NCBI GenBank assembly: GCA_963707065.1 | Contig: CAVPPJ010000053.1 | Location: 182,758 to 246,757, forward strand | Reading direction: 5' to 3' | DNA: 64,000 nucleotides | DNA from: Palsa-506 sp963707065 | GTDB taxonomy: Bacteria; Actinomycetota; Actinomycetes; Streptosporangiales; Streptosporangiaceae | Part shown: piece after piece, positions 33,678 to 42,490 of the stretch | Position numbering within the stretch: the first letter of the stretch is position 1 | Layout of the letters: every line of letters starts with the position of its first letter | Position numbers and translations under genes: made by a program | Notes under the pieces: generated by a model | What the model saw: only the letters and a program-made list of their open reading frames with translations | What the model was told of the DNA's origin: nothing | The model's database searches: none

Positions 33678-34706
33678 ATGGCGGCGATGACCGGCCCGGC
33701 GGACGCCGGCCGCGGCGCAGACAGCGGCGCTCGGACCATGCGCGCAGCGATCCTCCGCCGTCACGGGTCGCCGCCGGAGTTCGGCCGGCGCCCCGCGCCC
33801 CGCCGCGGGCCCGGCGAGGCGCTGATCCGGGTGACGGCGGCCCCGGCCAGCCCGCTCGACCTGCTGTGTGCTTCCGGCACCTCCTATTTCGGCGCGCCTG
33901 CCCTGCCCTATGTCCCTGGCACCCAGGGCGTGGGGGTGATCGAGGACGCCGATGGCATCGTGGCCGGGCAGCGGGTCTGGTTCAGCGCCAGTGCGGGCAT
34001 GCGGCCCGGCGACGGCTCCATGGCGGAATGGTGCGTGGTCCCCGAGTCTGCGGTGCTGCCGGTGACCGACGGGGTCAGCGATGACCTCGCGGCCGCGCTC
34101 GGGCTGTCCGCCATCGCCGCCTGGATGGCGCTGACCTGGCGCGGCGGCCTGCGGCCCGGCGAGCATGTGCTCGTGCTCGGCGCCAGCGGCAACGTCGGCC
34201 AGATCGCCGTGCAGGCGGCCCGCCTGCTCGGCGCCGGGCGGGTGGTCGCAGCCTGCCGCGACCCGCACGGCCGCACCCGGGCCGCCGAACTCGGCGCCGA
34301 CGCGGTGGCCGATTTGTCCGGCGGCGACGCCGACACGCTGGCCGGCCGCCTGAACCAGGCCGCGGGCCAGGTTGACCTGGTGCTCGACCCAGTCTGGGGC
34401 ACGCCGGCCGAGGCGGCGCTGCGGGTGCTCTCGCCGGGCGGCCGGCTGGTCAACCTCGGCTCGTCCGCAGGTGCCGCCGCCAGCTTCGGCTCAGCGGCAC
34501 TGCGCAGCGGTTCGCTGTCCGTCCTCGGCTACACCAACAACGCGCTCACCGATGGCCAGAAGGCCACCGCGCTGAGCGAGATCCTCGCGCACGCGGCAGC
34601 CGGACGGCTCACCGCCGACCGCGAGACCCTGCCGCTGAACCGTGCCGCCGAGGTCTGGTCGCGCTGCGGCCAGCCACCGCACCGGCGCGGCGTCCTGACT
34701 ACCTGA
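33678..34706 (+). CDS. MDR-family zinc-independent oxidoreductase (quinone reductase-like)
   Basis: This medium-chain dehydrogenase/reductase has a GroES-like start (AAILRRHGSPPEFGRRP), a cofactor motif LVLGASGNVGQIAVQAARLLGAG and the usual late VLSPGGRLVNLGSSAG. The catalytic-zinc cysteines are absent, so it is the quinone-oxidoreductase/enoyl-reductase type using NADPH. ATG 33678 lies 44 bp after the amidohydrolase; ATG 33738 fits the family N-terminus better and is a good alternative. An imperfect 18-bp direct repeat (ATGAGAGCAGCGTCAYGA) occupies the short spacer. Confidence 0.8.
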   Translation: MAAMTGPADAGRGADSGARTMRAAILRRHGSPPEFGRRPAPRRGPGEALIRVTAAPASPLDLLCASGTSYFGAPALPYVPGTQGVGVIEDADGIVAGQRVWFSASAGMRPGDGSMAEWCVVPESAVLPVTDGVSDDLAAALGLSAIAAWMALTWRGGLRPGEHVLVLGASGNVGQIAVQAARLLGAGRVVAACRDPHGRTRAAELGADAVADLSGGDADTLAGRLNQAAGQVDLVLDPVWGTPAEAALRVLSPGGRLVNLGSSAGAAASFGSAALRSGSLSVLGYTNNALTDGQKATALSEILAHAAAGRLTADRETLPLNRAAEVWSRCGQPPHRRGVLTT

Positions 34707-34740
34707 CGGTGGTGGTTCCGATTACCTGACCAGAAGTAAA

Positions 34741-34772
34741 CCGGTGAGCCGGGCGCACACCCGGCTCACCGG
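34741..34772 (+). terminator. perfect 13-bp hairpin after the MDR gene
   Basis: CCGGTGAGCCGGG (34741-34753) and its exact inverse (34760-34772) enclose a 6-base loop. It lies between the MDR gene and the importer's binding-protein gene. There is no T-run; it may attenuate rather than fully stop transcription, or protect the downstream mRNA. Confidence 0.65.
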
Positions 34773-34820
34773 ACTATCACCCACCCACCATCCAGTGAGT
34801 AAGCATGAAGGAGTCTAGCT

Positions 34821-35882
34821 GTGCACTCCATCCCCATCCTCCTGCGGCGTTATCAGCGCCGCAGTGCCGCCCTGGCGGCGGTAGCGGCCGTATCGCTCGC
34901 CCTCGCGGCCTGCGGTTCCAGTTCCTCCCCTTCCTCTTCCGCGTCCACCTCGGCGTCCGGCCCGGCGGGCAAGCACCTGAGCATCGCTTACCTCTCGTTC
35001 GCCGTCGAGAACAGCTATGACGCGCCGATGCTGGCCGCGGCGCAGGCCGTGGCCGACGACAACAACGCGACGCTGAAGGTGTTTGACGCGAACAACAGCC
35101 CGCAGACCCAGTCCTCGCAGCTGCAGGACGCGATCAACTCCGGTCAGTACCAGGGCATCATCGTGCAGCCGATCTTCGGCACCGGCCTGATTAGCCTGGT
35201 GAAGCAGGCCATCGCCAAGAAGATCAAGGTCGTCAACCTGGACCAGATCCTCGGCCCCAACCTGTCCACCGACAAGCCGCAGGTCCCCGGACTGTCGGCG
35301 AACGTGGCCTTCGTGCCGACCGAGATCGGCACCAAACTCGGTAACCTCGTGGTGCAGGCCTGCAAGGCTCACAACCTGAACCCCTGCAAGGTCGGCTACC
35401 TGTACGACATCAAGGCGTCAGCCCTGGACGTCGCGATCCACGGCGCGTTCATCAAGGCAGTCGCCGCCGACCCGGCCGTCAAGATGGCCGCGCAGGGCCA
35501 GAGCTTCTTCAGCCCGACCGAGGGCCTGACCGCGGTGCAGAACATGCTCCAGGCCACTCCGAGCCTGAACCTGATCGTGGGCTCGGACCAGGGCATCGAG
35601 GGGGGCGCCCAGGCGCTGGCCGCCGCGCACAAGACCGGCAAGGTGATCCTGGTCGGCTACGGGGCTAGTGCCGCCGCCCTGGCGGGCGTCGCATCAGGCG
35701 CCTGGTACGGCGACGTCGCCCAGGCACCGGCGAGCGAGGGCCGGCTGGCCGTGCTCGCGATGATCAAGGCCCTGCGTGACGGCAAGAACAGCGCCGGCAT
35801 CGACCCGGTCGCCAGCCTGCCGAACGACGGCGTCGTCACCAAGGCGAACGCGAGCCAGTTCACTGCCGAGTGGCCCGGCTGA
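34821..35882 (+). CDS. RbsB-type substrate-binding lipoprotein
   Basis: The protein has a basic start, a hydrophobic signal peptide and the lipobox LALAAC (lipid Cys near residue 31). A Ser-rich linker and a periplasmic-binding-protein type 1 fold (Peripla_BP_4) follow, with SIAYLSFAVENSYDAPMLAA and GIIVQPIFGTGLISLVKQAI. It captures a sugar or sugar-like ligand for the ABC importer encoded just downstream. GTG 34821 is preceded by AAGGAG. Given its neighbours, the ligand may be the compound degraded by the cluster. Confidence 0.88.
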   Translation: MHSIPILLRRYQRRSAALAAVAAVSLALAACGSSSSPSSSASTSASGPAGKHLSIAYLSFAVENSYDAPMLAAAQAVADDNNATLKVFDANNSPQTQSSQLQDAINSGQYQGIIVQPIFGTGLISLVKQAIAKKIKVVNLDQILGPNLSTDKPQVPGLSANVAFVPTEIGTKLGNLVVQACKAHNLNPCKVGYLYDIKASALDVAIHGAFIKAVAADPAVKMAAQGQSFFSPTEGLTAVQNMLQATPSLNLIVGSDQGIEGGAQALAAAHKTGKVILVGYGASAAALAGVASGAWYGDVAQAPASEGRLAVLAMIKALRDGKNSAGIDPVASLPNDGVVTKANASQFTAEWPG

Positions 35883-35883
35883 G

Positions 35884-37431
35884 GTGCCTGGCCGCCCTGG
35901 CCGCCAGGGCGCGCACGTCGAGCTGAAGGACATCGGTAAGTCCTTCGGCGGAGTGCGCGCCCTGGAGGCAGTCAGTCTGCAGATTGCCCACGGGTCGATT
36001 CATGCCCTCGTCGGTGAGAACGGCGCGGGCAAGTCCACCCTCGGGAAGATCCTCTCCGGGGTGATCGCTCCCGATCAGGGGCAGCTGCTGCTCGGCGGTG
36101 AGCCCGTCCAGTTCCATTCCCCGCGCGCCGCGATCTCCCGGGGAATCGTGCTCATCGCACAGGAACTCTCACTCGTGCCGGCGCTGTCGGTAGCCGAGAA
36201 CGTATTCCTCGGCACCGAGCCGCGCCGGGCCGGCTTCCTCCGCGGCCGCGCGCTGCACCGCCGCTTCGCCCAGCTCGCAGACTCTGCCGGGTTCGACCTC
36301 GAACCCGGCGTGCCCGCCGGCCGCCTGCGGATCGCCGAGCAGCAGACGGTCGAGATCCTCCGCGCCCTGTGCCGTGACGCCAGCCTGATCGTCATGGACG
36401 AGCCAACGGCGGCCCTGTCCAGGCCGGACGTCGTACGCATGCACGGGATCATCCGGCGGCTGGCCGCGGCAGGCACAACGATCGTGCTGGTATCCCACTT
36501 CCTGCGCGAGGTGCTCGACCTGGCCGAGGAGGTGACGATCCTGCGCGACGGCCGCGTCGTCCGCACGGCGCGCGCGGCGGACGAGACAGAAGAGACCATG
36601 CTCAGCGCGATGCTGGGCCGGTCCGTGGGGGCCACTTTCCCGGCCAAGCGGCCCGTCGGCGAGCAGGCACCGGTCGTGATGTCAGCCGCCGGGATCAGCG
36701 CCGCCGGGGTGAACGGCGTCTCGCTCGACCTGCGGGCCGGGGAGATCGTCGGCCTGGCCGGCCTGGTCGGCGCCGGCCGAACCGAGCTCGCCCGCGCGCT
36801 TCTGGGTGCCAGCCGGATGACGGCTGGGACGATCACCGTGGCCGGCCAGCCGCGGTTCACCGGCCGCCTGGGCGGCGGCCGCGCCGCCACTCCGCGCCGC
36901 GTGCTGGACGCGGGGGTGGCGATGATCCCGGAGTCGCGGAATGAGCAGGGACTCCTGCCCGGGCGCTCGATCACCGAGAACGTGAGCCTGGCCAGCCTCG
37001 GCTCGTTCAGCCGGTTCGGCATCATCCGGCGGCGGGCCGAGCGCCGCGCCGTCGGGCACATGCTCGACCGGGTGCTCGTGCGGGGACCAGCCCAGGCCGC
37101 GCCGGTCAGCGCGTTGTCCGGCGGTAACCAGCAGAAGGTGCTATTCGCCCGGGTCCTGCTGCGCCAGCCCCGGGTGCTGATCGCTGACGAGCCGACTAGG
37201 GGCGTGGACGTCGGCGCCAGGCGGGCCATCTACGACCTGCTCACCACGCTGGCCGCCGACGGCCTCAGCGTGCTGCTGATCTCCTCGGACGTGGAGGAGA
37301 TCCTCGGCCTCGCGCACCGCGTGCTCGTGATGCGCGGCGGCACGATCGCCGCGGAATTCAGCGGCGACGACATGACCGAAGCGGCAATTCTCGGGGCGGC
37401 CTTCGACGCCGCCGAAAGAGGTGAGTCATGA
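35884..37431 (+). CDS. RbsA-type double ABC ATPase
   Basis: This protein of about 515 residues has two ABC domains. The first has Walker A GENGAGKSTLGK, a degenerate signature LRIAEQQTVEIL and Walker B IVMDEPTAALS. The second has an atypical nucleotide site (LAGLVGAGRTELARALLG), signature LSGGNQQKVLFA and Walker B LIADEPTRGVDVGAR. This is the sugar-importer ATPase layout, in which one polypeptide serves both positions. GTG 35884 directly follows the binding-protein stop. The gene overlaps the permease by 4 bp. Confidence 0.88.
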   Translation: MPGRPGRQGAHVELKDIGKSFGGVRALEAVSLQIAHGSIHALVGENGAGKSTLGKILSGVIAPDQGQLLLGGEPVQFHSPRAAISRGIVLIAQELSLVPALSVAENVFLGTEPRRAGFLRGRALHRRFAQLADSAGFDLEPGVPAGRLRIAEQQTVEILRALCRDASLIVMDEPTAALSRPDVVRMHGIIRRLAAAGTTIVLVSHFLREVLDLAEEVTILRDGRVVRTARAADETEETMLSAMLGRSVGATFPAKRPVGEQAPVVMSAAGISAAGVNGVSLDLRAGEIVGLAGLVGAGRTELARALLGASRMTAGTITVAGQPRFTGRLGGGRAATPRRVLDAGVAMIPESRNEQGLLPGRSITENVSLASLGSFSRFGIIRRRAERRAVGHMLDRVLVRGPAQAAPVSALSGGNQQKVLFARVLLRQPRVLIADEPTRGVDVGARRAIYDLLTTLAADGLSVLLISSDVEEILGLAHRVLVMRGGTIAAEFSGDDMTEAAILGAAFDAAERGES

Positions 37432-38396
37432 GCGACCAGGCACGGCTGCGGCTGCCGCGCGCGTTCCCCGGGCGGCTGCGGCATGCCGGCATCGCCATCC
37501 CGTTCCTGGTCCTGTTCACGGTGCTGTCGATCGCGAGCGGGCCCTTCTTCACCAGGGTCAACCTGCTCGACATCGTCGACCAGCAGGCCGCCACGCTGAT
37601 CATCGCCGCAGCGGGCACGCTGGTCCTGGTGGCGGGCGGGATCGACCTGTCCGTCGGCGCGACCTACGCGCTCGCCGGGGTGACCGCCGCCCACCTGGCC
37701 CTGTCCGTCCCGCCCGCCGTCGCGATCGGCGCCGGGCTGGCCGTGGGGCTGCTGGTGGGGCTGGTGAACGGCGTGATCATCACGGTCTTCCGGATCAACT
37801 CCCTGATCGCGACCCTCGCCATGTCCTTCGTGGTGGGCGGCCTGGCTAGCCTGGTCACCAGCGGCAACCTGATCATCCTGTTCAGCAAGCCCTCGTTCGG
37901 CGACCTTTCCCGGACCGTCTTCCTGGGCGTGAACACCTCGACCTGGCTGATGGTAGTCACGGTCGTGCTGCTCGCCGTGGTCCTGGCCCGGACGACAGCG
38001 GGGCGGTACATGTACGCGGCGGGCGGCAATGCCGAGGCGGCCCGGCTGGCCGGAGTCCGCGTTCAGCAGATAAAGGTGCTGACCTTCGTGCTCAGCGGCG
38101 GTGCGGCCGCCCTCGGCGGGCTGATCGACACGTCCCGGGTGCTGAGCGCGCAGGCCTCCAACGGCGAGACCACGCTCACCTTCACCGTGCTGGCCGGCAT
38201 CGTGGTTGGCGGCACGAGCATCCTGGGCGGCGAGGGCGGTGTCTGGCGCACGGTGGTCGGCGTGCTGTTCATCGCCTTGATCGGCAACGGTTCCGACCTG
38301 CTGGGCCTGAACCCGTTGTATGACCAGATCATCCTCGGCGTGATCCTGCTGGTTGCCGTCGGCACCGATGCCTGGTCGCGGCAGCGCATGACCTGA
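37428..38396 (+). CDS. RbsC-type ABC importer permease
   Basis: This 322-residue permease of the BPD_transp_2 (ribose/galactoside) family has eight to ten hydrophobic segments. Conserved motifs are GGIDLSVGATYALAGV, INSLIATLAMSFVVGGL, YMYAAGGNAEAARLAGV and GGTSILGGEGGVWRTVVG. The ATGA overlap with the ATPase shows translational coupling. With the two preceding genes it completes an importer. Confidence 0.9.
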   Translation: MSDQARLRLPRAFPGRLRHAGIAIPFLVLFTVLSIASGPFFTRVNLLDIVDQQAATLIIAAAGTLVLVAGGIDLSVGATYALAGVTAAHLALSVPPAVAIGAGLAVGLLVGLVNGVIITVFRINSLIATLAMSFVVGGLASLVTSGNLIILFSKPSFGDLSRTVFLGVNTSTWLMVVTVVLLAVVLARTTAGRYMYAAGGNAEAARLAGVRVQQIKVLTFVLSGGAAALGGLIDTSRVLSAQASNGETTLTFTVLAGIVVGGTSILGGEGGVWRTVVGVLFIALIGNGSDLLGLNPLYDQIILGVILLVAVGTDAWSRQRMT

Positions 38397-38400
38397 TCGC

Positions 38401-38429
38401 CGGGCAGGTACGCGGTTGCGGTCTGCCCG
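38401..38429. terminator. hairpin between convergent permease and sigma-factor genes
   Basis: CGGGCAG (38401-38407) pairs with CTGCCCG (38423-38429) around a 15-base loop, in the 77-bp space between convergent stops. No T-run is seen. Confidence 0.4.
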
Positions 38430-38473
38430 CGAGCATGGGGGCGGCCGCGGCACGAAGTACGTTCCGTATTCGG

Positions 38474-39523
38474 CTATCGGCTGGGGAGTGATCGCGGCAA
38501 GCCGAACCAGGGCAGCATGCTGTTCTCGAACCGGGTCATGGCGCAGATCCGAGTGCCGGCGAGGGTGAGCACGACGAGGCCGTTGCCGTGGCGGATACCG
38601 TCACGGGCATGTACGTAGAGCCCGAACGCCGGCTGACCGTTCGCGCGCGTCGGCACAAGGTCGTACTTGCGGCCAGCGCCGAAGAGGAGGGCGCAGAAGC
38701 GGGCCACCACATCACGGCCCTGGTATTCGAGGGGCATGGGTGGCATGGACATGAAGACGTCGTCCGTCAGCAGGGCAACCAGCGCGTCGAGATCGGCAGA
38801 TTCGTACGCGCGGACAAACTCGGCCACGAGCGCTTCCTCAGCCGGCGACTCGGCAACGGGTGGCGGCTCACGGTCACCGCTGGCCGGCTGGCGGCGCTGC
38901 AGGCTGGCCCGCCCTCGCTTGAGAGCGCTGTTGACCGACTCGGTGGTCGAGTCCAGCATCTCGGCCACCTCAGTGGCGCGGAATCCGAGGACATCGCGTA
39001 GGACGAGCACAGCGAGCTGGCGCGGCGGAAGGAGCTGGAGCGCCGTCACGAAGGCCAGCGAGATCGATTCGGTCTGCTCGTAGCGGGCCTCCGGCCCAAG
39101 TGGCGCGTCAATAGCGCCCTCGAGGAAGGCATCCGGAAGTGGCTCCAGCCACACGACCTCGCCGAGCCGCGTCGGCTCGGGTGGTTGCATGCCCGGCACA
39201 TCCCACTCCTTGGCCAGGCGCCGGCTGGCTGACCGGCGCGCGTTGAGACACCGGTTGGTGGCGATCCGGTAGAGCCAGGTGCGTAGTGAGGCGCGTCCCT
39301 CGAACCCTCCGAAGCCTTGCCATGCGGCCAGCAGCGTGTCCTGGAAGGCGTCCTCGGCGTCCTGGAATGATCCGAGCATCCGGTAGCAGTGCACCTGCAG
39401 CTCGCGATGGTGCGGTTCGGTCAGCTCCCGGAACGCGTCGCCGTCCCCGGCCCGCGCCCGTGAGATCAGGTCGGCTCTGCCCAATGTCGCGTCACCTTCC
39501 TCCAGCGCCGTGTCGCACCCCAT
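38474..39523 (-). CDS. ECF sigma factor with C-terminal SnoaL-like domain (SigG/SigJ-type)
   Basis: This 349-residue protein has sigma region 2 (FRELTEPHHRELQVHCYRML, DAEDAFQDTLLAAWQGFGGF), region 4 (LPPRQLAVLVLRDVLGFRATEVAEML) and then a ~120-residue SnoaL-like domain (VAEFVRAYESADLDALVALL onward). Sigma factors of this layout (ECF41/56-like, SigG/SigJ) have no anti-sigma; the C-terminal domain tunes activity. It is divergent from a RibD/DHFR-type reductase at 39639, a frequent kind of partner for these factors. The start could also be a few codons further in. Confidence 0.85.
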   Translation of the reverse strand: MGCDTALEEGDATLGRADLISRARAGDGDAFRELTEPHHRELQVHCYRMLGSFQDAEDAFQDTLLAAWQGFGGFEGRASLRTWLYRIATNRCLNARRSASRRLAKEWDVPGMQPPEPTRLGEVVWLEPLPDAFLEGAIDAPLGPEARYEQTESISLAFVTALQLLPPRQLAVLVLRDVLGFRATEVAEMLDSTTESVNSALKRGRASLQRRQPASGDREPPPVAESPAEEALVAEFVRAYESADLDALVALLTDDVFMSMPPMPLEYQGRDVVARFCALLFGAGRKYDLVPTRANGQPAFGLYVHARDGIRHGNGLVVLTLAGTRICAMTRFENSMLPWFGLPRSLPSR

Positions 39524-39638
39524 GCCGGTATGGACACCGGCCGGGGCCCGAAGTGGGCGGTTGACCGGCGACCAGTTTCCCGATCACGCGGTGTCTACCT
39601 CAGCGGTTGCTGACAACACCAACAGATGGAGAACCGAA

Positions 39639-40220
39639 ATGGGAAGAATCGTCATCAGCGAGAACGTCTCGCTCGACGGAGTCATCCAGGACCCGACCGG
39701 TGATGAGGGGTTCAAGTTTGGCGGCTGGTTCGACCAGATGTCAGACAAGGACCGCGCGGAGTGGGCCAAGGTCGAGTTCGCCGAAGCGCTGGATACCGCG
39801 GCCTGGCTGGTCGGCCGGGGTACCTACGCCTGGTTCGCCGAGCGATGGGCGGCCCGGCCCGGCGAGTGGGCCGACCGGCTGCGCAGCATCCCCAAATTCA
39901 TCGTGTCCTCGACGCTCGAAGACCCCGCTGAATGGACCAACTCCACAGTCCTGAAGGGCGACGTCAGCGAGGAGGTCTCCAAGCTGAAGCAGAACGTGGA
40001 CGGGGACATCCTCGTCTACGCCAGCGGCCCGCTCGTGCAGACGCTGATGGAGCACGACCTGATCGACGAGCTGCGGCTGATGACCCACCCGTTCGTTCTC
40101 GGCACCGGTGAGCGCCTCTTCCGCGAGACCAGCGACAAGAAGCCCCTGCGCCGTGTCGGCATTCGCACCATCGGTGACAGCCTCGCCCTCCTCACCTACC
40201 AGCCCGTCCGAGACGCCTAG
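39639..40220 (+). CDS. RibD-C / dihydrofolate reductase-fold protein (YyaP-like)
   Basis: This 193-residue protein, MGRIVISENVSLDGVIQDPT, has the RibD C-terminal fold seen in YyaP/YwjB-like proteins: LVGRGTYAWFAERW, the NADPH-loop region VYASGPLVQTLMEHDLIDEL and MTHPFVLGTGERLF. The cofactor is probably NADPH and the substrate is unknown. ATG 39639 was chosen because the fold begins there; the longer frame runs through the divergent promoter. It is probably a target of the adjacent ECF sigma factor. Confidence 0.8.
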   Translation: MGRIVISENVSLDGVIQDPTGDEGFKFGGWFDQMSDKDRAEWAKVEFAEALDTAAWLVGRGTYAWFAERWAARPGEWADRLRSIPKFIVSSTLEDPAEWTNSTVLKGDVSEEVSKLKQNVDGDILVYASGPLVQTLMEHDLIDELRLMTHPFVLGTGERLFRETSDKKPLRRVGIRTIGDSLALLTYQPVRDA

Positions 40221-40264
40221 CTACCGCTCCGCCTGACCGGCCAGCGCACCGTTGCCAGGAATGT

Positions 40265-41386
40265 CAGGCGCGCAGCGGGGAAGAGATCCATTGCCGTGCT
40301 GCGCGCGCCGAACTACCATCGTCCGCTAAGTAGGCCGTCACCATCAGTAATCAGAATTGCCCGTAAATTCTCTCCACCGGGCTTGCCGTGGCCTCGAAGG
40401 CTCACGGGTGAGCCACGTCTCGCGGAGGAAAATCATGGAACTGGCCCCAGGCTTTGCCTTCCAGCCGCTGGACAACGACGAGGGAACTGCGGCGCCAGCC
40501 GCCGGGCCGGCGGCTGGCGCGCCGGGCACCGGGCTGGGCCCGCTCGCTGGCCTCGCCGGAACCTGGAGCGGCCAGGGCTTCAATGCCATCTGGCGCCCGC
40601 ACACGGGCGCGTCGGACCATTTCCTCGAGCTGAACGTGACCAGCGACCAGATCGACCTAGAGGTCATTAACGGGCAGATCCCGAACCGCGGCCTGGTCCA
40701 GGGCCAGATCTTCATGCACGGGCTGACCTACCTGCAGCAGATCTCCGACGCCAACGTGGAGGTCAACGGGGCCCCGGCCGGGCTGCATATCGAGCCGGGC
40801 GTGTGGATCAACATCCCGCCCACCACCGACCCGCAGGAGCCCGCCACTATCGCCCGGATGGCCTCCATCCCGCACGGCACGACGATCCTGGTCCAGGGGA
40901 CCGCCGCGACCGCAGCCGGGGGCCCCTCGATCCCGGACGTCAGCCTCACCCCGTTCAGCATCGGCCATCCGAAGCAGACGATCGACTTCGACGAGCAGCA
41001 CCTGAACAGGAACACGCAGTTCCGGACGTCCGGCGTGGGACTGACCGGCATCACCCAGGCCATGCTCGACAACCCCAACCACGTGCTGACCAGGAATCCG
41101 CCGAATGTCACCACGACGACCAGGCTGCACGTATCGTCCACCGCGGGCACCATCGTCGGCGGCGGCACGTCGAACACGGCCTTCCTCGTCGGCACCAAGG
41201 ACGGCCCGAACGCCGACGCCGCACACGTCGCCGCGACATTCTGGCTGCAGACCCTGCACGGCGACACCGAGCCCAAACGGCTGCAGTACTCCCAGACCGT
41301 GCTGCTGAACTTCGCCGGCCTGAGCTGGCCGCACATCACCGTGGCCACCCTCACCAAGGCCTGAGACCAGCGCCGGCGTGTCCCGG
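40265..41386. repeat. long direct repeat, copy A (1,122 bp)
   Basis: This segment aligns without any insertion or deletion to 57540-58661 (constant offset 17,275 bp). It includes ~170 bp of upstream sequence, the complete gene and 22 bp of downstream sequence. The encoded proteins differ at 7 of 309 residues. Confidence 0.92.
40435..41364 (+). CDS. duplicated protein, putative heme-binding/lipocalin-like (copy A)
   Basis: This 309-residue protein has a Pro/Ala/Gly linker (about 20-33) and then GPLAGLAGTWSGQGFNAIWR, a start reminiscent of nitrobindin/FABP-like beta-barrels. The rest is one long beta-rich domain (LQQISDANVEVNG, PGVWINIPPTTDP, ending NFAGLSWPHITVATL). From memory, relatives in databases are often called heme-binding protein; I cannot confirm that here. 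No signal peptide. ATG 40435 is preceded by GCGGAGGAAA. The near-identical copy at 57710 differs at seven residues (for example Asp/Gly near residue 74). Confidence 0.8.
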   Translation: MELAPGFAFQPLDNDEGTAAPAAGPAAGAPGTGLGPLAGLAGTWSGQGFNAIWRPHTGASDHFLELNVTSDQIDLEVINGQIPNRGLVQGQIFMHGLTYLQQISDANVEVNGAPAGLHIEPGVWINIPPTTDPQEPATIARMASIPHGTTILVQGTAATAAGGPSIPDVSLTPFSIGHPKQTIDFDEQHLNRNTQFRTSGVGLTGITQAMLDNPNHVLTRNPPNVTTTTRLHVSSTAGTIVGGGTSNTAFLVGTKDGPNADAAHVAATFWLQTLHGDTEPKRLQYSQTVLLNFAGLSWPHITVATLTKA

Positions 41387-41396
41387 GCGTCGAGGA

Positions 41397-41993
41397 TCAA
41401 GGCTTCGCGTCGCCTGGCGGCACCGGCCGTGGCCGGCCGATATGGCCGATGCTCAGATACATGATGCCGCCAAGCGGGCTCTGGCTCAGGCAGATGAGCG
41501 CCCATACCCACTTGGGCAGATAGCGCACCTGCGCGGCCCGGGCGATGTCCACGAGGCAGAAGGCGTCAAAGCCGACGGCCAGTGCCAGGCCAAGCGCGAT
41601 CAGCCAGCCGTACGGGTCAGGAAGCGTACGGCCCAGCGTGATGACGCCGGCCACAATGACGAGCCAGACAGCGAGGCCGGCGACCGTGCGGACCGCCACA
41701 CCCGGAGGGCGGGTCTTCACGGCGCCCGTCCGCCACTGCGAGTTTCTGGTGCGCCGGGAACCGGCTCGCGCCGACCGGCTCAGCCGCCTGGTTGTCCTGG
41801 AGATGCCAATACAGAAGGTGAGCGCCCGCAGCGTGCGCAGGAACGACGGGCGGATGCTCTGATCGTCCAGGATGGCGGGCAGTTCGGCGGTCCACTCCCG
41901 GCACTGCTCGGCGCGCACGTCTGCTGGGAGCCGGCGGCAGGCGGTACGGATGAGCCACTCGGCGATCCGCTGGGCGGGCGGGGCCTGGCTCAT
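41397..41993 (-). CDS. membrane protein with C-terminal PLDc_N-like module
   Basis: The N-terminal ~90 residues are polar (ADVRAEQCREWTAELPAILD, common in actinobacterial PadR partners). Two hydrophobic segments follow, and the last ~60 residues are a PLDc_N-like membrane module (CLVDIARAAQVRYLPKWVWA, GGIMYLSIG). The same module starts the ABC ATPase at 42491 (CLVDLARAGQVRYLPKWAWA). It overlaps the PadR gene's stop by 4 bp, so it is co-transcribed with the repressor and may form a membrane partner of the exporter. Function unknown. Confidence 0.7.
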   Translation of the reverse strand: MSQAPPAQRIAEWLIRTACRRLPADVRAEQCREWTAELPAILDDQSIRPSFLRTLRALTFCIGISRTTRRLSRSARAGSRRTRNSQWRTGAVKTRPPGVAVRTVAGLAVWLVIVAGVITLGRTLPDPYGWLIALGLALAVGFDAFCLVDIARAAQVRYLPKWVWALICLSQSPLGGIMYLSIGHIGRPRPVPPGDAKP

Positions 41994-42319
41994 CGCGTGC
42001 TCCCTGGCGCGGGCCGCGTCGCACCATGCCCGACGCGACGCGCCGCGACGCGGGAGGCCTGGGCCAGCTCGAGGCGGCCGACGCGGAGCCCTTCACCAGT
42101 CAATCGGTAGTACTTGCGTGGCGGCCGGCCGCCAGCGTCCTGCCGCTGTGCCTCCCACTCGGAGTCCACCAAGCCCTCTTGCTGCAGGCGGGCAAGCATT
42201 GGATACAGGGTTCCGCTTGGCAGCTTGGCTGCTTTCATCAGGTCGTAGCCGTAGTGCGGTGCGGTCGGGTCGGTAATCATCACCCTGAGCACGCGTTCCA
42301 ATGGCCCGGTTAGCTTCAC
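41990..42319 (-). CDS. PadR-family transcriptional repressor
   Basis: This 109-residue protein has a PadR winged helix: MITDPTAPHYGYDLMKAAKL, PSGTLYPMLARLQQEGLVDS, then the wing and GRPPRKYYRLTGEG. PadR repressors often control adjacent ABC exporters and respond to hydrophobic drugs. Start is GTG 42319, immediately next to a palindromic ATGTAG-type site. It is divergent from the PLDc_N-ABC exporter operon. Confidence 0.88.
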   Translation of the reverse strand: MKLTGPLERVLRVMITDPTAPHYGYDLMKAAKLPSGTLYPMLARLQQEGLVDSEWEAQRQDAGGRPPRKYYRLTGEGLRVGRLELAQASRVAARRVGHGATRPAPGSTR

Positions 42320-42328
42320 GGCAGTAGT

Positions 42329-42347
42329 CTACACATGTAGGCTACAT
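42329..42347. promoter_or_regulatory. PadR operator candidate
   Basis: Two overlapping palindromes occur: CTACA-CA-TGTAG (42329-42340) and ATGTAG-G-CTACAT (42335-42347). ATGT...ACAT symmetry is typical of PadR sites. The element sits 10 bp upstream of the PadR start, between it and the divergent exporter. Confidence 0.65.
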
Positions 42348-42490
42348 ATGTCGAAAGCTGGCTGCGGGGCCCGCCCTGGAGTGCGGGCATTGCCGGGAGA
42401 CGCGGATGGCGGGGTTGCGGGCGGCGGGCCTGCCGTCAGCCGGGGTGGCGGGTGCAGGGTCATCGCTGGCGGCGAGGATGGTGAGGGTTG

